Notes under the pieces: model-generated
Databases searched by the model: none
Told to the model about the DNA's origin: nothing
What the model saw: only the letters and a program-made list of their open reading frames with translations
Source: Propionibacteriaceae bacterium
Lineage (GTDB): Bacteria > Actinomycetota > Actinomycetes > Propionibacteriales > Propionibacteriaceae
DNA length: 64,000 bases
Direction: 5' to 3'
Assembly (NCBI GenBank): GCA_031261485.1
Contig: JAISJO010000057.1
Location: 16,607 to 80,606, forward strand
Part shown: in pieces, positions 25,227-35,145 of the stretch
Position numbering within the stretch: the stretch's first letter is position 1
Layout: each line of letters starts with the position of its first letter
Made by a program: the position numbers and the translations under genes

Positions 25227-26870
25227 ATGACAACGCAATACGCGATCCAAATCACTGCCAAGGACACCGTGGGAGTCAATCCCGCCATGCCTGTCCCCGA
25301 AATCGGGCCATCCCAGATTCTCCTCAAGGTCCAGGCCTGCGGCATCTGCTTCTCCGACACCAAACTCATGCACGCCTTCGAGTCGCATCCACGCAAGTCC
25401 CCGATCCTGTCGGGCATCGATCTGGAGAAGTTGGCGGCTATTCCGACCTACAGGCCTGGTTCTGACCCGGTCGTCCCTGGGCATGAGCCTGTCGCCGTCG
25501 TCGCGGCGGTGGGGGAGTCCGTCACCAGGTTCCATGTCGGCCAGCGAGTTCTGGTGCAAACCGATTACCGGCACTTGCCCACGGCATCGGCCAATGGTGC
25601 TTTCGGCTACGATTTTGATGGCGCGCTAGAGGAATATGCCCTTGTCGATGAGGCCATGGTCATCGACCCGATCAGCGGCGAGTCCTATCTCATCGACGTC
25701 GGCGACGAACCTGCCGCCTCGGCTGTGGCTTTGGTGGAACCGTGGGCCTGTGTGGAGACTGCGTACGCCTGGAGCGAGCGCCAACATGTCAAGAAGGGCG
25801 GGTCTCTCCTGGTCGTCGTGGACGAGGGTGTGGAGCCCCTGGGTCTGGAAGACCTTGTCGTGGCGGGCGAGCCGAGTCGCTTCATCCGCGTGGGGCAGGC
25901 AGCCGGGCTGGAGAAGGCCCAAGAGCGTTCCCTGGGCGAGTTGGATGGCACGTTCGATGACATCGTGTACATCGGCGCGGACCCTGAGACGGTGGAAACA
26001 CTGTCACCATTCTTGGGCAATCGCGGACTCATGGCCATTGTGACATGTGGACGCACATTCTCCCGCGAGGTCTCTTTGGACCCCGGGCGCGTCCATTACG
26101 ACCTCATCCGATACGCTGGGACGACCAGCAGCAATGTTCTAGAGGCGTACTCATGGATTCCTGCGACATGCGACTTGCGCGTCGGCGACAAGGTCGGGGT
26201 CATTGGGGCGGCTGGTCCCATGGGTCTGATGCACGCTGTGCGCACGGCCACTGCCGGGGTCGAGAATGTGACTTTGGACGCCATCGACGTGGACGACGAC
26301 CGTTTGTCCCGCCTGCACGCTGTCCTGGAGCCTATTGCCGCCAAGGCGGGCACACCCACGCGCATCGTGAACTCGCGTGTCACCCCTCTGGAGCCTGGCG
26401 TGTACACGTACGTTGCGCTCATGGTTCCCGCACCTGCCCTTCTCAAGCAATCCGTCGAGGTGGCGGGCCGCGACTCCATCGTCAACGCTTTCGCCGGGTT
26501 CGCCATTGGCACGATGTCCCCCCTCGACCTGAACAAGATTGTGGGCGAGCATGTGTACCTCGTGGGCACCTCCGGGTCTCGTATCGTCGACATGGTGACG
26601 GTCCTGCGGCGTTTGGAGGCCGGGACCGTTGACACTAACATCTCTTTGGATGCGGTCACGGGGATGGCAGGGGTCGTCGACGCGATTGAGTCGGTCAACA
26701 ATCGGACCAGCCAGGGCAAGATCATGGTGTATCCCTATCTGCACAACCTTGGGCTGACAAGGCTCGTCGAGATGCCCGAGAAGATGCCTAAGGTCGCGGC
26801 TGCTCTCAAGGACGGCCTGTGGACAAAGGCTGCCGAAGAGGCGCTCATCGCTGAAGAAACGAAGGAGTGA
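25227..26870 (+). CDS. Oversized zinc alcohol dehydrogenase-like protein
   Basis: A 547-residue medium-chain dehydrogenase-like protein. The GroES-like catalytic part shows QACGICFSDTKL (catalytic zinc Cys near 38), VPGHEPVAVVAAVGESVTRFHVGQRVLVQTDYR and a GALEEYALVDE segment. Ordinary family members are about 340-360 residues, so roughly 190 residues are extra. The middle region 180-270 looks like a poorly conserved second nucleotide-binding half before IGAAGPMGLMHAVRTA. The structural-zinc cysteine cluster is not evident. It lies between rhaEW and the 2-oxoacid dehydrogenase genes; the substrate is inferred only as an aldehyde or alcohol of this pathway. Confidence 0.7.
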   Translation: MTTQYAIQITAKDTVGVNPAMPVPEIGPSQILLKVQACGICFSDTKLMHAFESHPRKSPILSGIDLEKLAAIPTYRPGSDPVVPGHEPVAVVAAVGESVTRFHVGQRVLVQTDYRHLPTASANGAFGYDFDGALEEYALVDEAMVIDPISGESYLIDVGDEPAASAVALVEPWACVETAYAWSERQHVKKGGSLLVVVDEGVEPLGLEDLVVAGEPSRFIRVGQAAGLEKAQERSLGELDGTFDDIVYIGADPETVETLSPFLGNRGLMAIVTCGRTFSREVSLDPGRVHYDLIRYAGTTSSNVLEAYSWIPATCDLRVGDKVGVIGAAGPMGLMHAVRTATAGVENVTLDAIDVDDDRLSRLHAVLEPIAAKAGTPTRIVNSRVTPLEPGVYTYVALMVPAPALLKQSVEVAGRDSIVNAFAGFAIGTMSPLDLNKIVGEHVYLVGTSGSRIVDMVTVLRRLEAGTVDTNISLDAVTGMAGVVDAIESVNNRTSQGKIMVYPYLHNLGLTRLVEMPEKMPKVAAALKDGLWTKAAEEALIAEETKE

Positions 26871-26872
26871 CG

Positions 26873-28558
26873 ATGGCGGACGTCGTGGTCATGCCCCAGT
26901 TGGGGAACACGGTCGAATCGTGTCTGGTGACCGCCTGGCATGTCGGTGTGGGAGACTCCATCGACGCCAACACGGTGGTCGCCAGTATCGAGACAGACAA
27001 GTCGTCTATGGAGATACCGGCGGGCGTGGCGGGGACTGTGCTCGCGCTTCTGGCCGGTGAAGGCGATGAGGTGGCGGTCAAAGAGCCTTTCATCATCGTC
27101 GGCGCACCGGGCGAGGATGTGGCCGGATTGGCGGGGGTCGCACCTTCAGCAGTCGCTGCGGCTCCGGTTGGTGATGTAGCCGCGACACACGACCCGGTGG
27201 TCCCTGAAGTCCCCCATGGTGGCCAGCTTCCGGAGAGTTCCCTTGGTGAGCAGGCACCTTTAGACATTGGCAGTTCCACGATTGCTCCAGTGTATGGTGC
27301 GGGCGCGATCTCCGCCGTCAGTCCACGCGCTCGCCGCATGGCACACGAGGCTGGCATCGACGCGGCACGACTCGCGGGCAGCGGCCCTCATGGTCGCGTC
27401 ACGACGACGGATGTGCAAGCGGCAATCGCGGGCAAGGGCATGTACATACCTTCTCCTGCCGCACTGGCCCAGACCACAGGGGTATCCGAGCAGGCTGCAC
27501 AGCCCCCCGTACCCCCTGCTTTACCTGAACAGTCCGTACAAACCCCCGTGCCTTCCGCCCTGGTGCCCTCACTGCCTACCCAGGGGTACACCCAAGCCGC
27601 CGGAGTTCTCGCGCATCTGACAGGCACGGGTCTGGGAGGCCGACTGACAAGGGATGACATCGCCCGCCTATCCGGAATTGGGACATCTGTTCCCCTTGCT
27701 CCCCAAGGGTCTGCCGCCAATGCCGCAACCCCGACTGCCCCGAGCGCAGTACCACCAAGTGCGACACCTGCCCCGACTCTGGCTACACCCGTTCCCGCAC
27801 CACTGCCACAGCTCGCAGCGCAACAACAGCCTGCACCCGCGCAGCCCGCACCGGCCATCATGTCCGTACAAGGTCCGTACAAGCAGACCCCGCTGAAAGG
27901 CATCCGCAAACTGGTCGCCGAGCGGATGCTCGCCTCCTTGGCGAACCACGCCCAACTGACCTTCAATTCCTCAGCCCCGGCCGCTGGACTCCAGGCTGCG
28001 CGTGCCCGCTTCAAAGACTCTTCCGACATGGCGGGAGTCACCATCGGAGACATGGTGGCTTATGCCGCAGCCCAGGTCGCCATCAAACATGCCGCCCTCA
28101 ACGCGACCTTGTCAGACAAGGTGTTGACAACGTATGAACAGGTCCATCTCGGCTTCGCAGTGGACACTCCCCGAGGCTTGCTCGTCCCCACTGTCGTGGG
28201 TGCGTCTCAGATGAGACTGCGCGAGTTTTCCGAGAAGTCGAAGGAACTCGCCGCTCAGGCGAAGGTGGGCAATATCAACCCCGACCTGCTTTCCGGGGCG
28301 ACTTTCACCGTCACCAACTTGGGGGCCTACGGCATTGAGTCGTTCACTCCCATTCTCAACTCGCCGCAGGTGGCGATATTGGGTGTGGACGCCATCACGC
28401 CGCGTCCCGTCATCAACGCGGACGGTTCTCTGGGCGTCGAGCAGAGGATTTCATTGTCGCTGACGGTGGACCATGCGGTCGTGGACGGTGCGGACGCTGC
28501 TCGTTATCTGAAAGACCTCGTGGCGTACATCGCCAACATTGACAAGGAGGTGGCCTGA
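26873..28558 (+). CDS. Dihydrolipoamide acyltransferase, E2 of a 2-oxoacid dehydrogenase complex
   Basis: A 561-residue E2 core enzyme. Residues 1-75 are a lipoyl domain with the lipoylated lysine in IETDKSSMEI (about K43). A peripheral subunit-binding domain follows near 147-183 (SPRARRMAHEAGIDAARLAGSGPHGRVT), then a second similar segment near 230-262 (AGVLAHLTGTGLGGRLTRDDIARL), Pro/Ala-rich linkers, and the catalytic domain ending DHAVVDGADAARYLKDLV with the HxxxDG motif. The ATG at 26873 lies 6 nt after AAGGAG. The stop overlaps the E3 start. The acyl substrate is not determined. Confidence 0.9.
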   Translation: MADVVVMPQLGNTVESCLVTAWHVGVGDSIDANTVVASIETDKSSMEIPAGVAGTVLALLAGEGDEVAVKEPFIIVGAPGEDVAGLAGVAPSAVAAAPVGDVAATHDPVVPEVPHGGQLPESSLGEQAPLDIGSSTIAPVYGAGAISAVSPRARRMAHEAGIDAARLAGSGPHGRVTTTDVQAAIAGKGMYIPSPAALAQTTGVSEQAAQPPVPPALPEQSVQTPVPSALVPSLPTQGYTQAAGVLAHLTGTGLGGRLTRDDIARLSGIGTSVPLAPQGSAANAATPTAPSAVPPSATPAPTLATPVPAPLPQLAAQQQPAPAQPAPAIMSVQGPYKQTPLKGIRKLVAERMLASLANHAQLTFNSSAPAAGLQAARARFKDSSDMAGVTIGDMVAYAAAQVAIKHAALNATLSDKVLTTYEQVHLGFAVDTPRGLLVPTVVGASQMRLREFSEKSKELAAQAKVGNINPDLLSGATFTVTNLGAYGIESFTPILNSPQVAILGVDAITPRPVINADGSLGVEQRISLSLTVDHAVVDGADAARYLKDLVAYIANIDKEVA

Positions 28559-29925
28559 TGGCTGACTACGATGTCATCATCCTCGGTGGTGGCCCCGGTG
28601 GGTACATCGCTGCGGAGCGTCTCGCCCACGGCGGCAAGAAAGTCCTCCTCGTGGAGAAGAATGCTCTGGGTGGAACCTGCCTCAACGTCGGCTGCATCCC
28701 GACCAAGGCCCTCCTCAATTCCGTCAAGACCTACGATCATGCGAAGCATTCGTCACAGTTCGGAGTGACTGCCGAGAACGTCAGCTACGACTGGAGCGCC
28801 ATTCAGGACTGGAAGGGGAAGACCGTGTCCACTCTTGTGGGTGGGGTCTCCCAGATGATGCGTCACCTGAAAGTCGAGGTCGTCAACGCCACTGGTCGCC
28901 TGACGTCGCCGACCACCGTTGAGGTGGATGGGCAAACGCACAATGCTACGGATATCATCATTGCCACGGGTTCGATTCCGGCGATGCCGCCCATTCCTGG
29001 TGCAGCGGACAACCCGAGTGTTCTGGACTCGACCGGCTTGCTCGGCATCGACCATGTCCCGGCGTCGCTGACCATCGTCGGCGGCGGAGTCATCGGCGTG
29101 GAGTTCGCATCGGTCTTTTCCCGGTTGGGGACCAAGGTCACCATCGTGGAGATGTTGGACGAAATCCTGCCCTTCATGGACGCCGACTTGGCCAAGAAGA
29201 TGCGCACCTGCATGACAGACATCGACTTCCGGCTGGGATGCGCTGTTCAGAGTGTCGAAGGCTCGACGGTGGTCTACGCGAAGGACGGGGCCGAAGACCG
29301 GGTGGAGGCCGAAGTCATCCTCATGGCTGTGGGGCGGCGCCCCTTGGTGGACGGCTGGGGCGCAGATGCCATTGGTCTGGATCATGGCCCCAAAGGCGTG
29401 AGCGTGGATGACTGCATGCATACCAGTCTTCCCCACGTCTGGGCGGTCGGAGACGTCACTGGGCGCAGCCTCCTGGCCCATGCCGCCTATCGCATGGGCG
29501 AGATCGCTGCTGCTCTCATCTTGGATCCGACAAGCCAAGACAGAGGTCAGCGGATGCGCTGGGACACTGTTCCCTGGGCTGTCTACTCCTCTCCCGAAGC
29601 AGCCGGCGTGGGCTTGACCGAAAAGGAAGCAACACGTCGTGGGCTCGACGTCATCTCGGCGTCTGCACCGCTGGTTCTGTCCGGGCGATTCGTCGCGGAG
29701 AATGGGCTCAGTCGAGCGGGCTTAGTCAAAGTCATCGCCGAGCGTGAGTCACATGTCATTCGTGGCATCCACATGTTCGGCCCCTATGCCCCCGAAACCA
29801 TCTGGGGCGCGGCGGCAGTGCTCGAAATGGAACTCAGCGTCGAAGACCTGCGCCAAGTAGTTTTCCCCCCCCCCACCGTGAGTGAGGGTATTCGTGAGGC
29901 CGTATGGGCCTTGGACATCAAGTAA
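28558..29925 (+). CDS. lpdA: Dihydrolipoamide dehydrogenase (E3), catalytic His replaced
   Basis: A 455-residue flavoprotein that reoxidises the E2 lipoyl group. FAD site ILGGGPGGYIAAERLA, redox disulfide GGTCLNVGCIPTK, NAD site IVGGGVIGVEFASVFSRLGTKVTIVE and AVGDVTGRSLLAHAA are intact. The C-terminal motif that should read about HPHPTxSE reads VFPPPTVSE: the expected catalytic base His is Pro438 (29869-29871), inside a run of ten C. The Glu partner (E443) remains. One A-to-C change would explain it. The gene is otherwise complete; either the enzyme is impaired or this is a sequencing error. Confidence 0.92.
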   Translation: MADYDVIILGGGPGGYIAAERLAHGGKKVLLVEKNALGGTCLNVGCIPTKALLNSVKTYDHAKHSSQFGVTAENVSYDWSAIQDWKGKTVSTLVGGVSQMMRHLKVEVVNATGRLTSPTTVEVDGQTHNATDIIIATGSIPAMPPIPGAADNPSVLDSTGLLGIDHVPASLTIVGGGVIGVEFASVFSRLGTKVTIVEMLDEILPFMDADLAKKMRTCMTDIDFRLGCAVQSVEGSTVVYAKDGAEDRVEAEVILMAVGRRPLVDGWGADAIGLDHGPKGVSVDDCMHTSLPHVWAVGDVTGRSLLAHAAYRMGEIAAALILDPTSQDRGQRMRWDTVPWAVYSSPEAAGVGLTEKEATRRGLDVISASAPLVLSGRFVAENGLSRAGLVKVIAERESHVIRGIHMFGPYAPETIWGAAAVLEMELSVEDLRQVVFPPPTVSEGIREAVWALDIK

Positions 29926-29937
29926 AGGAATATAGTC

Positions 29938-32391
29938 ATGACTAAGTCGCTCGTTGTGGACCCCAGTCAGGTCCGTCGCCCAGGTTTCCTCACGTTCCCC
30001 CAGATCCCCATCAACGCCTACGTTCTCGACCTGCCCTCAGAAGTCGGGCGCTATGGTGACACCGGACTGGTGAACGTTCTGCACGACATGATGGTGGTGC
30101 GCGAGTTCGAGTCGATGCTCAACTCCATCAAGACAACGGGCTCGTGGCAAGGCGTTTCGTACAATCATGCTGGACCCGCGCACCTGTCCATGGGCCAGGA
30201 AGCGTCCAGTGTGGGGCAGGCTTTGGAACTCGACCCTGAGGACTTCATCTTCGGCTCTCACCGCTCCCATGGCGAGATTCTGGCCAAGTGCTTCTCTGCG
30301 TCTCGCAAGATGGATCCGTCAAGTGTACGGACAATCATGGAGACATTCTTGGATGGCGACACCCTGCGCATGGCCGAGTCTTTGCCTTACACAGATGAAT
30401 CCGACTTGGTCGCCAACTTCATTCTCTTCGGCACACTCGCGGAGATATTCGCCCGTCGCGCCGGTTTCAATCGAGGCATGGGCGGCTCCATGCACGCCTT
30501 CTTCACCCCCTTCGGCTCCATGCCGAACAACGCCATCGTCGGCGGATCGGCCCCCATCGCCCAAGGCGCGGCTCTGTTCAAGCGCATCAACAAACAGCCC
30601 GGCATCGTCGTGTCCAATATCGGGGACGCTTCCATGGGATGTGGCCCGGTGTGGGAAGCGATGATGTTCGCGGCCATGGACCAGTTCACGACATTGTGGC
30701 CCGAATCCGCCGGAGGCAACCCGCCCATCCTGTTCAACTTCTTCAACAACTTCTATGGCATGGGTGGGCAAACCCGTGGGGAGACCATGGGGTACGACAT
30801 CCTCGCGCGTGTCGGTGCCGGGGTCAATCCGGAAACCATGCACGCCGAGCGAGTCGATGGGTACAACCCCTTGGCGGTCGCCAATGCCATTCGTCGCAAG
30901 AAGGAATTACTGCTTGCGGGTAAAGGTCCTGTCCTGATGGACACCATCACCTATCGTTTGTCCGGCCACTCGCCCTCGGACGCCAGTTCTTACCGGACCC
31001 GCGAAGAAGTGGAACTGTGGGAGAGGGCCGACTCCATCATCGACTTCTCAACGTTGCTTGTGGCCAACAGTATCGCCACCCAAGACCAGGTGGATTCTCT
31101 GCGCGCATCTGTGGTGGAGAAGCTGGCCAAGGTCTTGGAACTGGCCGCTGACGATGAGAAATGCCCGCGCGTGGACGCCGAGTTCATCGAGTCAGTCATC
31201 TTGTCGAACACGCACGTCGAGTCTTTCGGTGTTGGGACGCCGCAATTGAGCGAGCCCCTCGAAGACAATGCCCGTGTCAAGTCGATTGCCACCAAGGTGC
31301 GTACCAGCGTGGACGCCGAGGGCAAGCCCGTGTCGAAGGTGCGCATGTACCAATTCCGCGACGGCTTGTTCGAAGCCATGGCGCACCGCTTCTCTATCGA
31401 CGAGACCATGGCGGCGTGGGGCGAGGAGAACCGCGACTGGGGCGGGGCTTTCGCCGTGTATCGCGGACTGACCGAGCTGTTGCCCTACAACCGCCTCTTC
31501 AATTCACCCATCTCCGAGGCCGCCATAGTCGGCGCTGGCGTGGGGTACGCGATGTGTGGTGGTCGCGCGGTGGTCGAGTTGATGTATTGTGACTTCCTCG
31601 GTCGAGCGGGCGACGAGATCTTCAACCAAGTCGCCAAATGGCAGGCAATGTCCGCTGGTTTGCTGAAGATGCCACTGGTCGTGAGAGTGTCCGTCGGCAA
31701 TAAGTATGGCGCCCAGCATTCCCAGGATTGGGCCGGACTGGTCGCCCACATTCCTGGTCTCAAGGTGTACTACCCAGCGACTCCCACAGATGCCAAAGGC
31801 ATGCTCAACCTCGCCCTGGCTGGATCTGACCCTGTCATCTTCCTTGAGTCCCAGAAGCTCTATGACAAGGGGGAAGACTTCGAGAAGGAGGGCGTGCCGC
31901 AGGGTTACTATGAGACACCCGAAGGCCAATCTGCGGTTCGTCGGGAGGGCACAGACATCACCATTGCCACTGTGGGGCCGACTCTTTACACCGCCCTCGA
32001 CGCGGCCAAGGCCCTAGAAGACTACGGTGTGAGTGCCGAGGTCGTGGACCTGCGCTTCGTCGCGCCTTTGGACTACACGGTTCTTGTCGATTCAGTGAAG
32101 AAGACTGGGCGGTTGGTTCTGGTTTCCGACGCCGTGGAGCGTGGTTCCTTTATGCAAACGGTGGGGGCGACGGTCTCACAGGTGGCGTTCGACTACTTGG
32201 ACGCCCCCGTGGTCGTTCTCGGTGCGCGCAATCACATCACGCCTGCACCTGAGTTGGAGAAACTCTTCTTCCCACAGCCGTCCACAATACTTGATGCTAT
32301 CCACGAGCGCGTCCATCCCTTGCCTGGATATCAGCCCGCGAGTGATGAGTCCGACAAGGAGATGCTGAGAAGGGCAAAGTCCGGGGTGTAG
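29938..32391 (+). CDS. Fused alpha-beta E1 of a 2-oxoacid dehydrogenase complex
   Basis: An 817-residue thiamine-diphosphate decarboxylase with both E1 halves on one chain. The alpha half (about 1-410) has [16 protein letters not shown], the [10 protein letters not shown] loop and the ThDP motif GDASMGCG...FNNFYGMGG. The beta half (about 470-817) has [36 protein letters not shown] and [17 protein letters not shown]. Such single-chain branched-type E1 proteins occur in acetoin- and pyruvate-type complexes. It closes the rhamnose operon. The 2-oxoacid is unknown; pyruvate made from lactate is a reasonable guess. Confidence 0.88.
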   Translation: MTKSLVVDPSQVRRPGFLTFPQIPINAYVLDLPSEVGRYGDTGLVNVLHDMMVVREFESMLNSIKTTGSWQGVSYNHAGPAHLSMGQEASSVGQALELDPEDFIFGSHRSHGEILAKCFSASRKMDPSSVRTIMETFLDGDTLRMAESLPYTDESDLVANFILFGTLAEIFARRAGFNRGMGGSMHAFFTPFGSMPNNAIVGGSAPIAQGAALFKRINKQPGIVVSNIGDASMGCGPVWEAMMFAAMDQFTTLWPESAGGNPPILFNFFNNFYGMGGQTRGETMGYDILARVGAGVNPETMHAERVDGYNPLAVANAIRRKKELLLAGKGPVLMDTITYRLSGHSPSDASSYRTREEVELWERADSIIDFSTLLVANSIATQDQVDSLRASVVEKLAKVLELAADDEKCPRVDAEFIESVILSNTHVESFGVGTPQLSEPLEDNARVKSIATKVRTSVDAEGKPVSKVRMYQFRDGLFEAMAHRFSIDETMAAWGEENRDWGGAFAVYRGLTELLPYNRLFNSPISEAAIVGAGVGYAMCGGRAVVELMYCDFLGRAGDEIFNQVAKWQAMSAGLLKMPLVVRVSVGNKYGAQHSQDWAGLVAHIPGLKVYYPATPTDAKGMLNLALAGSDPVIFLESQKLYDKGEDFEKEGVPQGYYETPEGQSAVRREGTDITIATVGPTLYTALDAAKALEDYGVSAEVVDLRFVAPLDYTVLVDSVKKTGRLVLVSDAVERGSFMQTVGATVSQVAFDYLDAPVVVLGARNHITPAPELEKLFFPQPSTILDAIHERVHPLPGYQPASDESDKEMLRRAKSGV

Positions 32392-32433
32392 AGGCGTGGA
32401 GCCCAAGGCAGCGCGTGATTAGTCAGTGGTTGC

Positions 32434-33318
32434 CTACGTCAGTGTTTCGACGCTGGCCAGCCAAGGACTGTACGCGGTGGCACAAGCCACGGCCACGGAG
32501 AAGTCGAGTGCCGATTCCAGGTCTTGGGTTGTACACCACTGAGCGAGAAAAGCGGCCACCATGGAGTCTCCTGCGCCGACCGCGTTGACGAGGGTGCCAG
32601 GTGTGACTTCGCAGGCATACGCTTCGCCGGACTCCATGAGCAGGATGGCCCCGTCCGGCCCACGTGAGACAAGCACATTGCGCGCCCCCTCATCTTGGGC
32701 CCTCTGAGCACACTTGACAATGTCGGTCTCGGTCATCAGCATCTGGGAATACAACTGACCCAACTCCGCGACGTTGGGTTTGATCAGGAAGGGATGTTTG
32801 TCGAGAGCTTGACGCAAGGCGGGTCCCTCGCAGTCAACAACAGTCTCCACCCCTTTGCTGGCCATGAACTCCGCAATCTCCGCATAGGTGTCGGCGGGCA
32901 AGGAGGGCGGAATCGCCCCGGACAGAACGAGCATGTCTGGTTTCTTCAGACGGTCGAGTTGTTCGACCAGTTTCTCGTAGGAGTGGGTATCGATGGCGGG
33001 ACCAGGACCATTGATTTCCGTGCCCTGGAGAGAGGGTATCTTCACGTTGACGCGGGTTTGACCCTTGCCGAGGGTGATGAAGTCCTCCCGTACCCCTTCG
33101 GCCTGAACCATCCCGCGCAGCGCATGTCCCATGGGTCCCGCGATGAAACCCAGAGCAAGGGTGTCCATTCCAAGTCGATGGGCCATGATGGACACGTTGA
33201 CGCCCTTGCCCCCGGGATACATCGTCTCCGCACTCGCCCGATTGACCGCGCCGACGTTCAACCGGGGTGCAGTCAGAACCACGTCCACGGAAGGGTTGAG
33301 CGTCACGGTGGCAATCAT
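32434..33318 (-). CDS. PfkB-family kinase, 1-phosphofructokinase-like
   Basis: A 294-residue sugar kinase of the PfkB/ribokinase fold. It starts MIATVTLNPSVDVVLTA, has the substrate motif YPGGKGVNVSIMAHRLG and the catalytic anion hole NAVGAGDSMVAAFLAQW. This closely follows FruK/LacC proteins acting on fructose-1-phosphate, fructose-6-phosphate or tagatose-6-phosphate. The ATG at 33318 gives the conserved start; an in-frame upstream extension overlaps the divergent RDD gene and lacks family sequence. No fructose PTS gene is adjacent. It is convergent with the rhamnose operon. Confidence 0.85.
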   Translation of the reverse strand: MIATVTLNPSVDVVLTAPRLNVGAVNRASAETMYPGGKGVNVSIMAHRLGMDTLALGFIAGPMGHALRGMVQAEGVREDFITLGKGQTRVNVKIPSLQGTEINGPGPAIDTHSYEKLVEQLDRLKKPDMLVLSGAIPPSLPADTYAEIAEFMASKGVETVVDCEGPALRQALDKHPFLIKPNVAELGQLYSQMLMTETDIVKCAQRAQDEGARNVLVSRGPDGAILLMESGEAYACEVTPGTLVNAVGAGDSMVAAFLAQWCTTQDLESALDFSVAVACATAYSPWLASVETLT

Positions 33319-33456
33319 CGCATTGAGTCTAGTGGCGTGTGCAGCGTTTGGTAACGGGCCTGACCACGCCTTTCGCCATGCCGACGTGAGTGGTGGAGGG
33401 CGGAGTTGGATCGTTGCAGCAGGGAGAAGACAGGCTGAGTCTGGCAGAATAGGGGG

Positions 33457-34209
33457 GTGGCACAAGGTTCGCTCCCCCCAAGAGGATGGTATCCAGACCC
33501 CTCTGCGCCTGGGCGCGAGCGGTACTGGGATGGTGTGCGGTGGACCCAAGTCGTCAGGCGCGAAGAAGTACTCCATGACAAGGGCATCCAGAAGGAGTAC
33601 GGGCCTCTTCCTGCGCCTGACAAGGACCCTGCGGACGCGCTTCCGGCTGCGGGATGGTGGCGAAGGTTCATCTCTGGCGTGGTCGACTACATCATCACGG
33701 GTGTGCTGTCTGTCCTTGTCATCGGGCTTGTCGCTTCCTCGACTGTGAATCGGCTGTCTGCTTCCTTGTCCTCATGGTGGGACATGGTGGTGACGGCCGC
33801 CCGCACAGGTTCGTACACGACCGCTGTGCCGTCTCAGGCGACGATTGCGGGTGTGCAGACGCTCTTGTTGCTCGTTGGTGCCGTGATTGTGGTGTACACG
33901 TCTGTCTTCCTGGGGACATGGGGTGCGACTATCGGGCATCGCGTCGCGGGCATCAGAGTCATCAAGGCGCCTCTGCCGATGTCCATACTGCAACGCACGG
34001 AGACGGCTGCGTTCAAGGTGGAGAAGCCAGGTTGGATGCGCGCGATCTCCAAAGGACTGTCATGGGCGTTGTTCACCACGGGCGGGTGGCTGTTCTGGAT
34101 CGTGCAAGTCGTCAACGTTTTCTTGCCTCTGGCACATCGTCGTCACCAGTCGCTGACCGACATGTTCGCCAACACTCTCGTCATCCGGACAGAAGATCCG
34201 AACAAGTAG
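33457..34209 (+). CDS. RDD family membrane protein with DUF2510 head
   Basis: A 250-residue membrane protein. The N-terminus LPPRGWYPDPSAPGRERYWDGVRWT is a DUF2510 (WYxDP...RYWDGxxWT) module, typical of actinobacterial membrane proteins. The RDD domain follows with WWRRFISGVVDYIITGVLSVLVIGLV, then TLLLLVGAVIVVYTSVFLGTWGATIGHRVAGIRV and a final hydrophobic segment near ALFTTGGWLFWIVQVVNVFL. The start is a GTG giving the DUF2510 head. Function unknown; RDD proteins are thought to act in transport or stress responses. Confidence 0.83.
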   Translation: MAQGSLPPRGWYPDPSAPGRERYWDGVRWTQVVRREEVLHDKGIQKEYGPLPAPDKDPADALPAAGWWRRFISGVVDYIITGVLSVLVIGLVASSTVNRLSASLSSWWDMVVTAARTGSYTTAVPSQATIAGVQTLLLLVGAVIVVYTSVFLGTWGATIGHRVAGIRVIKAPLPMSILQRTETAAFKVEKPGWMRAISKGLSWALFTTGGWLFWIVQVVNVFLPLAHRRHQSLTDMFANTLVIRTEDPNK

Positions 34210-34350
34210 CCGCGAGGACAGCCACACCTTCGTGCTCAGGGGACGGGGAGCCAAGTGCTCCTTATCTGGCTAGTATTGATGAGGCTAATCGCTGAGCCGA
34301 CACTCGCACATTCGACGGAGCATGCGGGAGTACTTTCCTAAGGAGGATGG

Positions 34351-35145
34351 ATGTTCGACACTTTCTGGCAGCCCCCGCCGATTGACCTGCCCGGCGATCC
34401 CGGATTCGGCCTGTTCACTCCCACTCACCTGGTGATTCTGGCGGTTCTGGCTGTGGTCATCGCGGCCATCGTGGTGATGTATTGCCGCCTGGGGGAAGTG
34501 GGGCGACATCGCACTCGGCTCATCATGGGATGCACCGCCATGGCGTCGAGTTGGATCAGGGCTGGAGGGTTCCTCTGGTGGGGAGTCCTGGGGCCCGAGT
34601 CCTTGCCGCTGTGGATGTGCTCCATGGGCATTGGCGCCATGTTCCTTGATTGCCTCAAGCCGAACTCCTGGACGCGCGAATGGACCTACGCCATGACACT
34701 GTGGGGGGCAGTGTGTGCGCTCACTTTCTCAGATTGGGCCGACCGTCCCTGGTTCAACATCTTCTCCTTCCAGTCCTTCTACGTTCACGTCGCCCTCATC
34801 GCCTACGCCTTGATGTTGCTTGTCAGCCGAGAGTTGGTGCCCAACTGGAAGAACCTGTGGAAGGTGGCGGTCGTCACAGCCGTCGTGGTCCCGGTGGCGA
34901 TGCTGGCCAATCACCTGTTCGGGACGAACTTCTGGTTCCTCAACTCGGGTTCGCCCGGTTCACCCCTAGACCCGATCCTGGCTGTGGCAGGTTCGTTCTA
35001 CATCCCGGTCCTGATAGTGGCAGTGGCTATTGTGTGGGCTCTGCTGTATCTTCCTTGGGTGCTGTGGGCACGTCGGGCACGTCGTCGAGTCAGTCGACCA
35101 GTTCCGCAGGATGGTCGAACGCATTCTTCCAGCGACGGTTCGTGA
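34351..35145 (+). CDS. YwaF/TIGR02206-type integral membrane protein
   Basis: A 264-residue protein with about seven hydrophobic segments, starting FTPTHLVILAVLAVVIAAIVVMYC and including LPLWMCSMGIGAMFLDCL, a DWADRPWFNIFSFQSFYVHVALIAYALML block and ILAVAGSFYIPVLIVAVAIVWALLYLPW near the end. The E/PLxxCxxG and HxxLI-like pattern and NFWFLN are features of the YwaF family (unknown function). A strong AAGGAGG precedes the ATG. The 3' end overlaps the convergent channel gene by 56 nt. Confidence 0.75.
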   Translation: MFDTFWQPPPIDLPGDPGFGLFTPTHLVILAVLAVVIAAIVVMYCRLGEVGRHRTRLIMGCTAMASSWIRAGGFLWWGVLGPESLPLWMCSMGIGAMFLDCLKPNSWTREWTYAMTLWGAVCALTFSDWADRPWFNIFSFQSFYVHVALIAYALMLLVSRELVPNWKNLWKVAVVTAVVVPVAMLANHLFGTNFWFLNSGSPGSPLDPILAVAGSFYIPVLIVAVAIVWALLYLPWVLWARRARRRVSRPVPQDGRTHSSSDGS

